DNA of 18,644 nucleotides from Conoideocrella luteorostrata (GCA_032433595.1 JASWJB010000536.1:1-18644); one strand, 5' to 3'. Positions 1 to 9,290 are shown, numbered from the stretch's first letter. The notes: a model not told the origin generated them from the sequence alone. Numbers and translations: made by a program.

Positions 1-397
1 AGATAGACCAACAAACCGCTCACCTGCGGTCAAGTGTAACTGCATGCAGCAGGCTCCTGAGAAGACCGGGACGTAGATAGACCAACAAACCGCTCACCTG
101 CGGTCAAGTGTAACTGCATGCAGCAGGTTCCTGTGAAGACCGAGCCGAAGATGGACCAACAAATCGCTCACCTGCGGTCAAGAGTGACTGCATGCAGCAG
201 GCTCCTGTGAAGACCGGGCCGAAGATGGACCAACAAATTACTTACCTACGCTCAGGAGTGACTGCATGCAGCAGGCTCCTGTGAAGACCGAGACGCAGAT
301 GGACCAACAAATCGCTCACCTGCGGTCAAGAGTGACTGCATGCAGCAGGCTCCTGTGAAGACCGAGACGCAGATAGACCAACAAATTGCTTACCTCT
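1..397. repeat. 74-bp minisatellite, five full units plus a partial sixth
   Basis: Units begin at 1, 75, 149, 223 and 297, and a partial sixth begins at 371. Each opens with agatRgaccaacaaa and carries a perfect 10-bp palindrome, ctgcatgcag, near its middle. Units differ mostly by C/T and A/G transitions, for example caaaccgctcacc versus caaattacttacc. The left end lies outside the window, so the array may be longer. Since 74 is not a multiple of three, each frame changes between units and stops appear, so the array does not encode a repetitive protein as it stands. Confidence 0.97.
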
Positions 398-454
398 GCA
401 CATCACTAGTCCTACACCTTAGAATAGCGCATATAGAGCTTTGCTACAATAACC

Positions 455-636
455 TATATAAGAGAGGACGCTTTTTTAAAGTCCTCACATACTCCTTCAT
501 TAATTCTATATCAAAAGTCTATGTTAAATCTTTTATAAGCTCTTTACCCTATTGCTACTATAGCACTCACTCATAACCCCCCAAGACCAACCCCCCCTTT
601 TCAGCATTCCCTTTTACTTATTAACATTTGTGCAAG
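455..636 (+). promoter_or_regulatory. Likely core promoter and leader of the small secreted protein gene
   Basis: A TATA-like box, tatataag, lies at 455-462, about 175 bp before the ATG at 637. It is followed by a C/T-rich stretch around 577-620, a composition common upstream of start codons in filamentous fungi. Both are seen directly; promoter function is inferred from position. Confidence 0.4.
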
Positions 637-1047
637 ATGAAATCGTCTATGCTTCTTTGGTATATTTCTATCTTTACCTCAAAGACTCTCGTGGCAGCCA
701 CCCTATCTTTTGCCAAAGCGCAAGCAGTCTGCGGAAACTTGGGCGTCATGAATATTGCCAATATTCCCGCAGACGTTAATCTCGACAATGTTAGAAACTG
801 TGCAGAGCACCCTCTTGGGAAGTTAGAGACACCGCTTAAGAAGCGCTCTTGCTGGTTTGGCCAGCCTGTAGGCTGCACACGTGGGTATTGCTGGAAGTCC
901 TGCGCGCAACCAGGATCCGGAGAATGGTGCTGGACGGCCAACGATAATGGATTTGGCAGTTGGATTACCTGCAAGAGCGACAACGACTGCTCAAGGAATA
1001 TGGCTTGTGGCGCGGGTAACTGCAAAAGCTGTGGCTGTAGTTGTTAA
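637..1047 (+). CDS. Small secreted cysteine-rich protein (effector-like)
   Basis: Intronless 136-aa ORF. The frame opens slightly upstream at a TTG, but the first ATG is at 637. Residues 1 to about 30 form a hydrophobic N-terminus ending in an Ala-rich stretch, typical of a signal peptide, so the product is probably secreted. There are 14 Cys in total: two (C32, C55) precede a dibasic KKR at 68-70 and twelve follow it. The KKR fits a Kex2-type processing site just before the cysteine-dense core (71-136), which contains CWFGQ, GYCWKSC, GEWCWTA and a terminal CGCSC. This resembles fungal secreted proteins annotated near the IDI-2 (incompatibility-induced) group, but that link is from memory and weak. 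Function is unknown; a secreted effector or antimicrobial-type protein is possible. It stands alone, between the minisatellite and a long gene-poor stretch. Confidence 0.82.
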   Translation: MKSSMLLWYISIFTSKTLVAATLSFAKAQAVCGNLGVMNIANIPADVNLDNVRNCAEHPLGKLETPLKKRSCWFGQPVGCTRGYCWKSCAQPGSGEWCWTANDNGFGSWITCKSDNDCSRNMACGAGNCKSCGCSC

Positions 1048-2327
1048 TTTGCAAGGGACACACCTTGTGCAATGAACGGTCTCAAAATAATAGTCCAATG
1101 TCACTCAGCGGATTTATTTCACCGGCTTTGTAAATATTACGGAAACGAAGTCAAAGTCAAATGCAAAACACGTCCTTGAACATAATTTAATATCACCAAA
1201 CTAGTTTTTTTTTCTTTTCCGTTGCTATTTTCCATACGACTAAGAAATGGTTAACAATAAGGCAAGCTACTACTACACTACTACTCAATTTCGGGGTTCT
1301 CCAAAAGCAACTTTTGGAGAGCAAAGTAAAATAGTATTCCCTAGGCCGTACGCCAAACATCCTGTGATAGCCCGCTTGTCCAGACACATTCTCAGCATCA
1401 TCGCTCCTCCACTACACAGACAATGGGGCTTGCAAATAATCAAAGTCACCATAACGTCGCTTGCTAAGAAATTACCCCGCAAACCGGCGTAGTGGTTGGT
1501 CGACGTGATGTGGGCCAGAAAGGGAATATGCTAATGGACGTGATATGCCTCGTAAATGGCCACGGGCAAGTTGGCGGCTCCTGGATGGGCTGCATCAGCG
1601 TGACCAGGCGTATGCGCCAAAGACTAGCGATACGAGATGAAACAGGGCGGCGAATTGCATTCGATTGCGCTGCGAGTGGTGCATTCTGAACCAATAATTT
1701 CTCATGATTCCATGCGGCTGTATTCGTGTCGACAAAGTCTCGTCCCGCACAGCAAATTAGCCCAACAATATTCAGTGTCCCGCTCATCCCCTGACAAATT
1801 TATTCTTGGTGCTGAGAAGTCAAGAATATCACTAATTTACTCTTGCTGCAGCATCACAAAACAAAAGTGCCGCCCGCGCTCATTGATCTACGGTATCTCG
1901 GGAACCTAAGTTGTAATCAATACTGTAGAGACCATTTGCTTCTTAAAGATGCCTGCGATGGAAGTTCTTTCGTGGTCAGAGGAAGCACCGTCATTCTGAG
2001 AGGCCCTGATTTCATTAGTTTAGTGTGTTGCTTTGACCAGAAGGAGATAACTGCAACGAAAATTGTTGTAGATAATTCTGCAGCGCCAACAGTAGGCAAT
2101 AGGCAACAGCAATGAATGGCATCACGGCCATTGAGATTCCACGTATTGACCTGCAACCCGCTAGGTGACAGCCCCTAGTTCATCTCTTCCTCCCTATCCT
2201 TTATCTCTATATCCCATAAGGTTCCTCCTCACTGTCCTTTGCTCGTGAGCAGTAGCAACCAATCCCTAAAGACTAATCAAGCCATCCTTGTGTAAGGTAC
2301 TCGCCATAGTAGTCGTTGGGGGTTCAG
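1048..2327. other. Gene-poor stretch, no supported gene
   Basis: Several ORFs of 60-107 codons occur on both strands (for example 1464-1787 minus and 1843-2115 plus), but none shows a domain, signal peptide or convincing splice pattern, and they overlap one another. A pyrimidine-rich tract at about 2175-2245 precedes the doubtful ORF at 2328. Nothing else is recognised. Confidence 0.5.
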
Positions 2328-2828
2328 ATGCAGACACTGGACGCAAACGCTGCTCGTGGTCCCATCAAGCTAGCTCACGACGAGCCGAATACTATGGCTC
2401 TAGTCCGGTCGGGCGATGCCATCGCCTATGCCGACAAAAAGGCCGACACGGATAGATGGCAGAGAGGCAAGCAGGCTCGCGGCTGCGGCCGCGGTAGCAG
2501 TCGCAGCAGAGGTCGTTCCATAGTCCCCAGCAGCGAGAGAGGCAATTATGATGTCATGCTCTCCCACGCGGCCCCAAGTATAAACGTTCGCATCAGTTTA
2601 GTGTCTAGTGAAACCAGTTGGAGCTACATGTTGCTTAACGAGCATCGCTTCTGCAGCGGCCCGCTCGATGGGGAGAGCAGCGATCCAGGCGACCGCATAC
2701 GATTCGGGGCTGTCGAGAGCGACATGGAATATCGTGATGCAGAGGGAGGCGCACAAGGCTGTCGTATAAAAGGGTGGAACGATAGGGTTGTTCGTTTTGA
2801 CTACGTCAACGAGGGAAAATGGTGTTAA
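2328..2828 (+). CDS. Doubtful ORF, hypothetical protein of 166 aa
   Basis: An open frame of 166 codons from the first ATG; the frame opens slightly upstream at a TTG. The product is hydrophilic, with an RG/RS-rich patch at about residues 45-65 (GRGSSRSRGRS) and no signal peptide, membrane segment or domain that I recognise. A C/T-rich tract lies 90-150 bp upstream. The DNA seems richer in G+C than its surroundings, which makes long chance ORFs more likely. It could be a real orphan gene, an exon, or chance. Confidence 0.25.
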   Translation: MQTLDANAARGPIKLAHDEPNTMALVRSGDAIAYADKKADTDRWQRGKQARGCGRGSSRSRGRSIVPSSERGNYDVMLSHAAPSINVRISLVSSETSWSYMLLNEHRFCSGPLDGESSDPGDRIRFGAVESDMEYRDAEGGAQGCRIKGWNDRVVRFDYVNEGKWC

Positions 2829-4242
2829 GTTTAAACGAAAGTAAGCTGAAAAGGACTAGGTCGGGGTCAGGCTGCAACGGCATGATCTGACGGCAGCGCT
2901 TGCGTGCAGCACCCTCTAGCCCCGTGGCGTTGTGCTTTGCCGCCTGTTACGGGCCTAACCCCCGTTCATTGACGACGGGAAAAGTTAGTGTGGACACAAT
3001 TGCTCTAGCTGCACACCAGCACGTAAGACTTTTGTACCGGCATAAGCATTTCGGGGAAAAAATAAGAGACGACTGCTGTAAATATGATCGCAATTTGTTT
3101 CCGATAACATTTAAGTGGTGTCGCCGTGCCTAGAAGCGAGTTATCATAATGCCGAAGGTGTGTTTCTGAGCTGTGACGCAGGCGATTCATAAGGCTGGTT
3201 GGTGCCTGATGCTAACGGCGCACGTCTTCACTTAGCGGTCACCGCGCTGAAACCATGAATTACTCTCTGTACGTATGCTTAATTCACGCATACCCTCGCT
3301 GCACCCTCACTTCCCGCCACGCGTTCAGGGGCTTGGTCAATGCTGGATTTCCTTGATGGCTAGCCTTAATTCCGCCAGAATATTTTTCCGGATTAATACA
3401 AATCAGAACCCTTGGGTGGATGTGACCTGGTTACCTTGACACACGCCTTGCTTCACTAAGCGCTATTAGGTTGGACTGCTCAGATCGAATCAATCGCTTT
3501 AACGCCGTAAGTTTGGCACAACCGCAGTCGGAGGGAGGGTCGGGAGGCCACCGCATCACACTCCCAGATGCAAAAAAACTTCGGAAGAATGCAAAGAAGA
3601 AAATTTATGACGTGGGAATAACCAAAAAAAAAAAAAAAAACACAAGACTAGTCTGTCTGGAGAATCACTAGATAGGGGAGGCTATCGCAGAACGGAATAA
3701 ATAGCAAAGAGCAGAAATTGGACAACATGGGCACATGGGTTCCGTTGAAACAATAACCAAACTAAAAACTGTAAATATACATAGATTTATAACAGCCCTT
3801 TTGGGATCTCTCACCGGGCGTAACGAATGAATAATAATACTGTAAACTTAAACTTCTTATGTAATCAACGGTCTTCACGGCGCGGAAGATCCAAACCCGG
3901 CGAAGCTGGGACCATAGCATCTGGTGTAGCCCGTGACATCCTATCAGTTAAAATTGTTTTGGCTTCTTTTCACTGCAGAGGCATTTGATCGGCTTATGTT
4001 CCTTTCGATACCTATAGTCGAGCTCAACACCCGTACTCGTAATCTGCTTAGCTAGTAGTAGAATTCATGGTAGTCGAATAGATAGGGCCTACGAAATTCA
4101 TGCAAAGCGTCTTGTCGCTTAACCGATTCCCATTGACATTACCTGGATCGACTTCAGTGATTTTATCGAAACAAATAGGCCCAGCCAAATCAATTAATAC
4201 GTCTATCTAGAGTAACAGACTCCTCATAAGAGCTCAGAGGTA
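2829..4242. other. Gene-poor stretch with no supported gene
   Basis: ORFs here are short (78 codons or fewer) and show no recognisable domain. The right part, next to 4243, must contain the 3' untranslated region and polyadenylation site of the minus-strand Sho1-like gene. The only notable sequence feature is the A tract at 3624-3640, listed separately. Confidence 0.5.
3624..3640 (+). repeat. Homopolymer run of 17 A
   Basis: Seventeen consecutive A between acc and caca. It could be a simple repeat or the poly(A) tail of an old retroposed sequence. I see no coding remnant or target-site duplication next to it, so the origin is open. Confidence 0.9.
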
Positions 4243-5030
4243 TCATGGCAGATTTAGATCTGTGGTTGTAGACCTGTGTAAGTAGAGGAAGACGCTTGGA
4301 GCAATACCCTCTTCTCCAGATTCTTTCTTCACTGCCCACCACCGCCCACAGATATCTGCTACACGAAGAAGCTCTCCTTTCGCGAAAGATACTTCTCTGG
4401 AGTCTTCAGGATCACCTTTATAGCAATATAAAGCCGTCGCACTATAAGGCCAGTCACAAATAATATTATCATCCTTCACTACACCATGGGCGTTCTCAGT
4501 TTTCAATAAAGCTGAGCTATCGGATTCAGAAGCTTTCGACCCTATGTAGAATAACCAGGTTACCTGTCATGCATAAGTAAAAATATTTATATTAAATAAC
4601 TTTTCCAATGAAGGCACCTACCATAAGCATGGAGAGAAGAATGAATCCTACAGATGCTGCAACTCGCGTTGCAATCGCTGAATAAATTAAAGAGTTTACG
4701 GAAGACGTTACGAGGACTATCCCTGCTCCAAGGTATCCTACGAGTATGAGTTGATATTTCGCGAGTGCATTGCTACCAATGAGAATTGTAATGCAGGTTA
4801 TGAGCAAAAAACTATACGTAAGCGACCACCATGCAAAAGGGGGGACTTTGTTTGTGTCGTTCTCTTTCAGTTGGCAGGTGACACACGCGATAAAAGTAAT
4901 AAACCATGAAATCTTCTATTCGTCAGTCTGGTACGGTATCGGATGGCATTGCAAACCTTACAATAGACACGGAAATTGCAGCTGCATCGAATGGTTTCAA
5001 AACGACATTATTTAAAAAGAGCATGGTCAT
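4243..5030 (-). CDS. SHO1: Sho1-like osmosensor: four TM segments plus C-terminal SH3 domain
   Basis: Three exons: 5030-4962, 4915-4622 and 4563-4243. Introns are 4961-4916 (46 bp, gtaagg..tag, with ctgac branch site) and 4621-4564 (58 bp, gtaggt..cag). All junctions are phase 0 and join to 227 aa. The N-terminal half has four membrane segments (about 14-37, 50-71, 78-99, 109-128), with the family signature LVGYLGAGIVLVTSSVNSL at 81-99. The SH3 domain spans about 162-217 and has ALYCY (165-169) and the GRWW motif (194-197). Sho1 proteins are plasma-membrane sensors acting upstream of HOG and filamentation MAPK cascades, with the SH3 domain recruiting the MAPKK. Oddities: the linker between TM4 and SH3 is only about 32 residues, far shorter than in yeast or typical mould Sho1, and the usual PSNY at the SH3 end reads PSVF (210-213). 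It may be a paralogue of the core Sho1. The start could also be the ATG two codons downstream, at 5024. Confidence 0.88.
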
Positions 5031-5886
5031 TTGAAAAAGATATTTCTACACTTTCTCTGACAACAGGAGAATTTTCCATTGAGTGCATGTGGTAAAGTAA
5101 TTTTGGAGGCAACGGTACTGTACAGTAATATCTTTTAAGTGAATAAATACCGTATTATTTAAGGTTATTAATATAACTCTAAATATTTATGTCAAGAAGA
5201 CTTTATGCTATTATATTAATAATACGAGTGACTGACTACAAAACAAAATCTTAACGGTTTCGCACAAACTTTTAGTTGTGCATGCAGGTACGAAAGCGTA
5301 CATGATTCGTTAACGGCATGTTTCAGTATACTTGTTTATCTCACTAGTTAAACGGGGTCATAATGGTAAGAATGCATAGAGTCACATATCTCAAGTATAC
5401 GCTACTTTGCTTGAAATGTATTGCAGCCAGTTGTGGGTGTTGAAAGCCATTACTGGCGGCTCTGAATACACTAAACAAACATCGCTCCAGATATGGCTTC
5501 CCCGTAATCGTTCTCGCAAATAGCTTTCAAGTCCTGCAGATTAGTCTGGAGCATTAACGATGTCTTCTAACCTTCGCAGGTATAACTATCATTGCGTCAC
5601 AGACTGCCTTATGTGCAACAAAATAATGGCATATTTACGAAATAGTTTTAATATTGCAAATACAAGCCCTTCATCCAAAACATAATCTGTTTCTACCGTT
5701 TTCCTTCCCTGTCCCATTCCTAAAATAAAAGTCTTACCACTGCTCTCTGATTGTGCGCTGGGCTCAACCGTGCCGTCCTTCTTTATGAACATCTGAGGCT
5801 GTGTTGATTGTTTGGATTCTTTAAGAGCCGAAATTCTATGCTAATTTCCGTCCTTTTCTTTCTGTTCTGAAACATTCGTTCAAATA
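5031..5886. promoter_or_regulatory. Divergent intergenic region between the Sho1-like and asparagine synthetase genes
   Basis: About 0.85 kb separates two ATGs that face away from each other, so both promoters should lie here. The Sho1 side (5031-5260) is visibly AT-rich. A short C/T-rich tract at about 5846-5870 lies just before the asparagine synthetase ATG. A possible small minus-strand gene sits in the middle and is listed separately. No defined binding site is claimed. Confidence 0.4.
5471..5792 (-). CDS. Possible small spliced gene, function unknown
   Basis: Tentative. An ATG at 5792 opens 67 codons on the minus strand, starting MFIKKDGTVEPSAQSESSG. Downstream, after a plausible acceptor (gttag at 5571-5567), a second open stretch of 31 codons ends at a TAG (5473-5471) and contains NLQDLKAICENDYGEAISG. 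Both parts have protein-like composition rather than the look of random sequence. A phase-0 donor gtattt within CTT|GTA would join them by an intron of roughly 100 bp, but other donors (such as gttttg) are possible, and I found no clear branch site. I do not recognise the family. It could also be the fragment of a decayed gene. Confidence 0.25.
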
Positions 5887-8262
5887 ATGTGCGGCTTCAT
5901 TGCAATCTATCCCTGCCCCAGAATTGGCGATGCCGCCTATGGAGAATCTGTTCAAGCTCAGTATGGTGACAATCCAACTTCATCCCTTTAGCCGATTAAG
6001 GCGGTCATAACACTAAAAACTTCAAGCTCTTACACAGAAACTTCTCGTTACTCTGAACTACTCAAGAAGTCGCTGAGATTGATTGAGCACCGTGGGCCGG
6101 ATGGATCTCAAGATTGGGTCAGTGCGGATGGTACTATAGGCCTTGGGCATTGCCGACTGGCGATCAATGATCTGTCGCGAGCAGGATCTCAGCCGATGCA
6201 CAGCGATGACGGAAAAGTTCACGCAGTTGTCATTGGGGAGATATACGAGTACGACAAGCTACGCCAATCCTGCAAAGACCTTGGATACAACTTTGCTAGT
6301 CATAGCGACAGCGAGCTCATTTTGGCCTTATATACACTTCATGGGGCACCTGATATGTTCAACCACCTTCGTGGGGAGTTCTCGTTTGTGGTAGTTGATG
6401 AGCGGAGACACACCAAAAGGGTCATTGCTGCGCGAGATAGGTTTGGTGTCAAGCCACTCTTTTGGTCTGTCCAAGATGACCGAATCTGTTTCGCCCCTGA
6501 GGCCAAGGCATTCCTGGGCTTGGGCTGGACACCCGAATGGGATGTTGACAGTATCGTCAGCTCAAAATGGCTTGCTAGCGAAAGGACGATGTTCAAAGGA
6601 GTTCAAAAACTACTGCCAGGGTATTGGATGGAGGTCAATGAGGCATCGGGGATATCCATTAGGCAGTACTGGGATCAGCAATATCCAAGCAAGGTCTGCA
6701 TCCGCATTTAAATCTTCAATGTCGAATATATGTTTTATGGCTAACAATGGTCCGTATAGAACAACACTGAGAACCGTAGTGTAGAGGAGATGGTTTTAAG
6801 CGTCCGTGAATTACTCGTTGATGCCGTCCGGGTACGGCTCCGCGCTGATGTCCCTATCGGTATTTATCTTTCTGGAGGGATTGACTCTTCTGCTGTCGCC
6901 GGCATATTGAGACATCTTGTCAGGGAAAAGAGAGAGAAGTTTGGCAGTTCGGGAAGCGGTTATGTTCCTAATATCAAGTGTTTTACGGTGGCTTACCCTG
7001 ATTCGGCCTATGATGAGTCAGGTAAGAATACAATACCTGCCAGTTCAATGCGCTTCTAACATACACACCAAAGTGCTGACATATGGGCTGGTTGAAAACA
7101 AATAGAGGTTGTAACGAGGACAGCGGAAGCACTCGGAATTAACTGCTTTAAGAGATATATCGATGAGAAAAGTCTTGCCGACGATTTCGAGAATGCGGTG
7201 TATCACGCTGAGCATCATAATTTTGACTTAAACTCCGTGGCCAAGTACACACTGTCGAGTCTAGCACAAGAACATGGTGTCAAGGTTGTACTGTCCGGAG
7301 AAGGCTCAGACGACCTGTTCGGCGGGTATGCGTATTTCGCCTCGGATTTCCTGCGAGATGACGACACGAGCATGCCGGACTCTATGTTGTCGAAAAACCC
7401 AGAACAGCGACGGAAACTACAGTCACGTGTTATTCAAGAAATCCAGGAGGTTATCAAGCCTCAAGGCGTAAAACTATATTGCGGACCACACGATAAAGAG
7501 GCACACCTCAAGGACGATATGACACTTAGCTCCGTGCTGTCCTGGTTCCCACGAGGCGAGATCTTCGAGGACTGGGTGCAAGCTGATCAAATTGACATGC
7601 GCACAGCCCACTTGGAAAGCTATTCACCGGATCAAAAGACCAAAATGCAAGGGTGGCATCCTCTCCACAAAGGTTTGTACACGTGGACGAAGAGTATACT
7701 GGCGAACATCGACCTAACCTGCCTGGGCGATCGGTCCGAGATGGGACACAGCATCGAGGGGCGGCCACCTTTCTTAGATCACTGTCTGGCAGAGTACGTC
7801 AACTCCTTACCGCCTGGCGTTAAAATGCGGCACCTTCCACACAACACCAAAGGGCTCTCAGATGAGAACGCTAGCGACTATTGGTGGAAAGATTCCGGTT
7901 CAGCTTTGCAATCTGTTATGGAAAAGTGGATCCTGCGTGAGGCAGTGCGGCCTTTCATTACAGAGGAGATTTACCACCGGCGGAAACTCATGTTTCTTGC
8001 TCCAATTCGCTGGAGTCGAGACGGGCCATTACATACAATGTTCAGGAAGATCTTAACCCAAGAGTCAGTAAGTAGTTTAGGCTTTGTGAGCTGGCATTAT
8101 GTTGAGAGTGCATTGGAGCGAGGTTTTGGCGAAGCCGCGGATGGGTCTTGTTTTCGGGCTGTGCTTTTTGCAGCCAGTTGGGTTACTCTTTCAAAGCGGT
8201 TCGGTGTTAGAAAAGCTACGATGAATAATAGCCAAGGGGAGCAAGACATTAGTACCGCCTAG
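5887..8262 (+). CDS. Asparagine synthetase (glutamine-hydrolysing) family protein, fungal secondary-type
   Basis: Four exons: 5887-5965, 6038-6693, 6760-7021 and 7106-8262. Introns are 72, 66 and 84 bp; the second has a ctaac branch site at 6741-6745. Phases match (1, 0, 1), giving 717 aa. Intron 1 uses a gtgaca donor; the nearby gtatgg at 5961 would break the frame. The N-terminal class II glutaminase starts MCGF, so Cys2 would be the nucleophile, followed by EHRGPDG (43-49), LGHCRLAINDLS and SDSELILALY. The synthetase domain has the pyrophosphate loop LSGGIDSS (282-289), SGEGSDDLFGGY (396-407) and the conserved GDRSEMGHSIEGRPPFLDH. Known members make asparagine from aspartate, ATP and glutamine; divergent fungal copies may amidate other acids. 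Oddity: the expected NGE(I/L)Y reads IGEIY at 92-96, so the oxyanion-hole Asn is Ile. It is divergently oriented to the Sho1-like gene. Confidence 0.9.
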
Positions 8263-8296
8263 GTACTAAAGCAAGCATTCTATACAGCAAAACAAA

Positions 8297-8358
8297 TGTC
8301 CCTCCGTGGCTAATCAAGGATAATGTGTGCGCAGCGCCCTTTAGCAGGTGTTGTGGCT
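8297..8358 (+). repeat. Dispersed repeat, copy 1 (most divergent)
   Basis: It shares with copy 2 the ordered blocks tgtccctc, aaggataat-gtgtg and tgtggct. The distance from ggataat to tgtggct is the same (34 bp) in both copies. Similarity fades after tgtggct. The copy lies just beyond the stop codon of the asparagine synthetase gene. Confidence 0.5.
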
Positions 8359-8591
8359 ACACCCATTTGTGCATCACCGAAATCCCCCTGTGTATTATTG
8401 TAATTCTAAATCGCCAGTACTGGCTGTTACTTAACTGCATACACATCCACTCCTCCCATCTGAATGTGGTGCTTGGTCACTGTTACGCCGTTAGATCGAC
8501 TTTTAGCACGCATAAAATCACCTCGAATCCTGGGAGGCTGCACAGAGTAAAGGCATTAGTTATTCTATCAATCTTCCCAGTCAAAAGGGGG

Positions 8592-8693
8592 TGTCCCTCT
8601 TGTTGAACAAGGATAATAGTGTGTAGGCACTTTTTAGGGGGAACTGTGGCTGTGCACAGTCTCACACTTGTATCGTAAAGTACCGCTGCTGCC
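8592..8693 (+). repeat. Dispersed repeat, copy 2
   Basis: It shares with the right-end copy (18541-18642) the blocks gataatag, actgtggctgtgcac (15 identical bases) and agtaYcgctgYtgcc. Spacings are nearly equal (31/30 and 36/37 bp). The differences in the last block are C/T transitions. It is probably a remnant of a mobile or dispersed element; type unknown. Confidence 0.65.
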
Positions 8694-9095
8694 CCGTTCC
8701 TGACGAAACCAAATCCAGCTAAACGTATATTATTCCTAGGTGCAAGGGGAGGGAAAAAGCGCACGACTTCCCAGGGCAATTGCGGTGTCATCCGTGCCGT
8801 GCACGATACTTGGATGATGCCAGCCCGCGCGTTCCATAGGATGTGGGGCTTGGCACGCGTGCGTGGAATGTCAGCGACGAGCATGCTTCTACGAACCTCA
8901 CTGAGGGTTTGTCTGGGCTTGAGAAACCACTTCGATCCGCTAACATCCGCTCTGGAGGAGCTGGATATTCAGCCTCTTGCACACGCCAATACCTGGCAGA
9001 CAAAGGTTGATTTGCCCATAGTCACTGATGGCACGGAACAGTCGATGCTATTGGTCATGTTTACACCCAACGACCACTTGAGGTTGTTTAGTTAG

Positions 9096-9290
9096 CCAGC
9101 GATATGCCGGTGGGAGGCGGCGGAACCGCTAGGCGGGCAAGTAATAGAGCCTCGCAAGAAGAAGCTAGGGGAGGATTATCCTAATACGCTAGCGAGCATA
9201 AATAACTTGGGCATGGACATATTGGGATTCAGGGCGCCGGGAATGTCACAGGAAAATATGAGCCTATTTAAGGGTTATAACTATACATAA
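9096..9290 (+). pseudogene. Remnant of a kinesin-light-chain-type tetratricopeptide (TPR) gene
   Basis: One open frame of 64 codons lies between TAG (9093-9095) and TAA (9288-9290), with no ATG at its start. Codons from 9108 to 9212 read CRWEAAEPLGGQVIE, then KKLGEDYPNTLASINNLG. This is the classic pattern of one TPR_12 repeat: a GRWxEAE helix, a Q-V helix, then K-LGxDHPxTLxSxxNLA. In fungi these repeats usually sit at the C-terminus of STAND/NLR-type proteins with a central NB-ARC or NACHT domain. Only one repeat and the start of the next can be seen, and the flanks do not continue it. I read it as a fragment of a lost immune-receptor-like gene. Confidence 0.75.

Larger units (their letters stand above)
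8263..9095. other. Stretch between asparagine synthetase and TPR relic, no intact gene
   Basis: It holds the two dispersed-repeat copies. Two ORFs (8483-8884 minus, 133 codons; 8799-9095 plus, 98 codons starting at GTG) overlap on opposite strands. Neither shows a domain I recognise. The plus one ends immediately before, and in the same frame as, the TPR remnant, so it might be part of the same decayed gene. Confidence 0.4.

Noticed and set aside
340..576. 78-codon ORF beginning inside the last minisatellite unit
   Set aside because: Half of it is repeat sequence; the rest is low-complexity and covers the TATA-like box of the next gene.
1464..1787. 107-codon minus-strand ORF in the gene-poor stretch
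   Set aside because: Begins with ATG but is Arg/Pro/Thr-rich without a domain, and overlaps several equally long ORFs.
4918..4961. In-frame stops upstream of the Sho1-like membrane domain, first read as a sign of a pseudogene
   Set aside because: A 46-bp intron with good donor, CTGAC branch site and TAG acceptor removes them and restores the expected family sequence on both sides.
637..8262. Idea of a RiPP-like cluster: Cys-rich secreted peptide plus asparagine synthetase-like enzyme
   Set aside because: The two genes are about 5 kb apart with a Sho1-like gene between them, there are no precursor repeats, and no peptide-modifying partner is visible.
8483..8884. 133-codon minus-strand ORF over the dispersed repeat
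   Set aside because: It runs through repeat copy 2 and shows no recognisable domain; likely chance.
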